64,000 nucleotides of DNA from JAXGXQ01 sp040772685 (lineage in GTDB: Bacteria > Bacillota > Clostridia > Saccharofermentanales > UBA5734). Positions 63,283 to 64,000 of this stretch are shown one piece after another. The notes beneath the pieces are model-generated. The model saw only the letters and a program-made list of their open reading frames with translations. It was not told where the DNA came from and did no database searches. The DNA lies in contig JAXGXQ010000003.1 of assembly GCA_040772685.1 (NCBI GenBank), positions 186,001 through 250,000 of the forward strand, given 5' to 3'. The position numbers and the translations under genes were made by a program. Position 1 is the first letter of the stretch. The number at the start of each line of letters is the position of its first letter.

Positions 63283-64000
63283 TAGTATTGAGCGCCACTA
63301 ATTTTACATTGCCGAGTAGCATTATGTCAATTCAAGATTATTTGATTTGCAGCTGTGGTTATTTGCAGCTGATAACTGCAAACTTCTTTAGCTATGCATT
63401 ATATATTATTGTCACATGTTATAATATTAATAATTATTTTACTGAACATAAATCACTATATGGATAGTATTTGCCATTTCAAATATATTTACTGAATCTG
63501 GACTTATGACTGATCAGCATTAAACTGTTTCATAAATTCTGAAAAGTATAATTACAACTTTAAATAGATTTTCCGGGAGAACTTTAAGTAACTGATAAAG
63601 TTCCCACTAGATGAACCTTAACTTAATTCATTAATATTTCTCACCATTAGTAGTCAAATATCGAACCGACTTTATAAATTGAGACACTTAAATATATCTA
63701 ATGCGTAATTCATTTCTTATTATCATCATATTTATTCTAAATGCCCTTGTATTGCACTAGTTGAATTTTTCAGCACAAATCACACTAATAAGACATTTTT
63801 TGCGTCTATTTATTTTGGCAAATTAAAAATTAATTACATAAGGCATTCTGTTTTTACACATTTACCTTTCAATCGATCATTCTGAACTTTTTTACAGTAA
63901 CATTTGTCGTCATTTAAATTAATGGGCTTTGGTGTTCTAAGGCGCCAATTCATCTAACTTGAAGATTAATTATTTATTAGGCCATTGGTTTTCATTATTC
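63283..64000. other. AT-rich region without genes
   Basis: About 720 bases clearly more AT-rich than the rest, with stops in all frames. The only structure I see is the inverted repeat at 63575-63606. The first 60 bases should contain the tRNA-Ser(UGA) promoter. Confidence 0.5.
63575..63606. repeat. Inverted repeat in the AT-rich region
   Basis: GAACTTTA (63579-63586) and TAAAGTTC (63596-63603) pair perfectly, extended by GGG/CCC with a one-base bulge. No T tract. Unknown role. Confidence 0.4.

Noticed and set aside
63097..63285. Open frame with GESGIRTHGGREPTPVFKTGALNQLDHLS-like translation
   Set aside because: It is the complement of tRNA-Ser(UGA) read as protein, a known artefact.

Overview
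The window looks like a chromosomal segment of a Gram-positive bacterium of the Bacillota, most likely Clostridia. This is an inference from AGGAGG-type ribosome binding sites, several TTG starts, a YesM/YesN two-component pair, an Rrf2 regulator, lipoproteins with Thr-rich linkers, and a TPP riboswitch with its own terminator in front of a ThiT-type transporter. No ribosomal or other taxonomic marker gene is present. Most genes are intact and tightly packed, often in short operons on the minus strand.

Layout. 1-6.4 kb: a NUDIX fragment, a Cof-type HAD phosphatase, then an unusual three-gene minus-strand operon (opine-dehydrogenase-like, fused B12-binding enzyme, asparagine-synthetase-like ligase without its glutaminase cysteine) and an acyltransferase-like protein. 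6.4-15 kb: branching enzyme, AI-2E-type permease, CDF metal exporter, glycerate kinase, nitroreductase, methyltransferase, membrane protein. 15-22 kb: YesM/YesN pair next to a branched-chain-type ABC transporter (livHMGF order of transcription) lacking a binding protein. 22-27 kb: four-gene carbon-acid operon (D-2-hydroxyacid dehydrogenase, HpcH/HpaI aldolase, aldehyde dehydrogenase, metallophosphoesterase). 27-31 kb: AEC permease, 3D-domain cell-wall protein, LsrG-like monooxygenase with a zinc-type alcohol dehydrogenase. 31-37.4 kb: second branched-chain-type ABC transporter with two binding lipoproteins.

37.4-51.2 kb holds the debris of the window: a possible structured RNA, a GH2 glycosidase with an internal deletion, a multicopper-oxidase gene destroyed by many indels, and a group II intron with a broken maturase sitting next to an intrinsic-terminator hairpin. 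Intact putP, a HAAS-domain membrane protein, speA and a small SHOCT-like gene lie between them. 51.3-62.1 kb is ordinary again: acyl-CoA synthetase, riboswitch-controlled ThiT, alanine dehydrogenase, aldo/keto reductase, LigB-type dioxygenase, three small membrane proteins or lipoproteins, a HMA-TauE/SafE-cupredoxin fusion, mnmA, and an Rrf2 regulator with a strong palindromic operator. The last 2 kb carries two tRNA-Ser genes and an AT-rich stretch with no recognisable gene.

The strongest candidate for an undescribed system is the 1.16-5.5 kb operon: a cobalamin-dependent enzyme, an opine-type dehydrogenase and a glutaminase-dead amide ligase packed together suggest a pathway for a small modified amino acid or opine. 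The function is inferred from gene families only.
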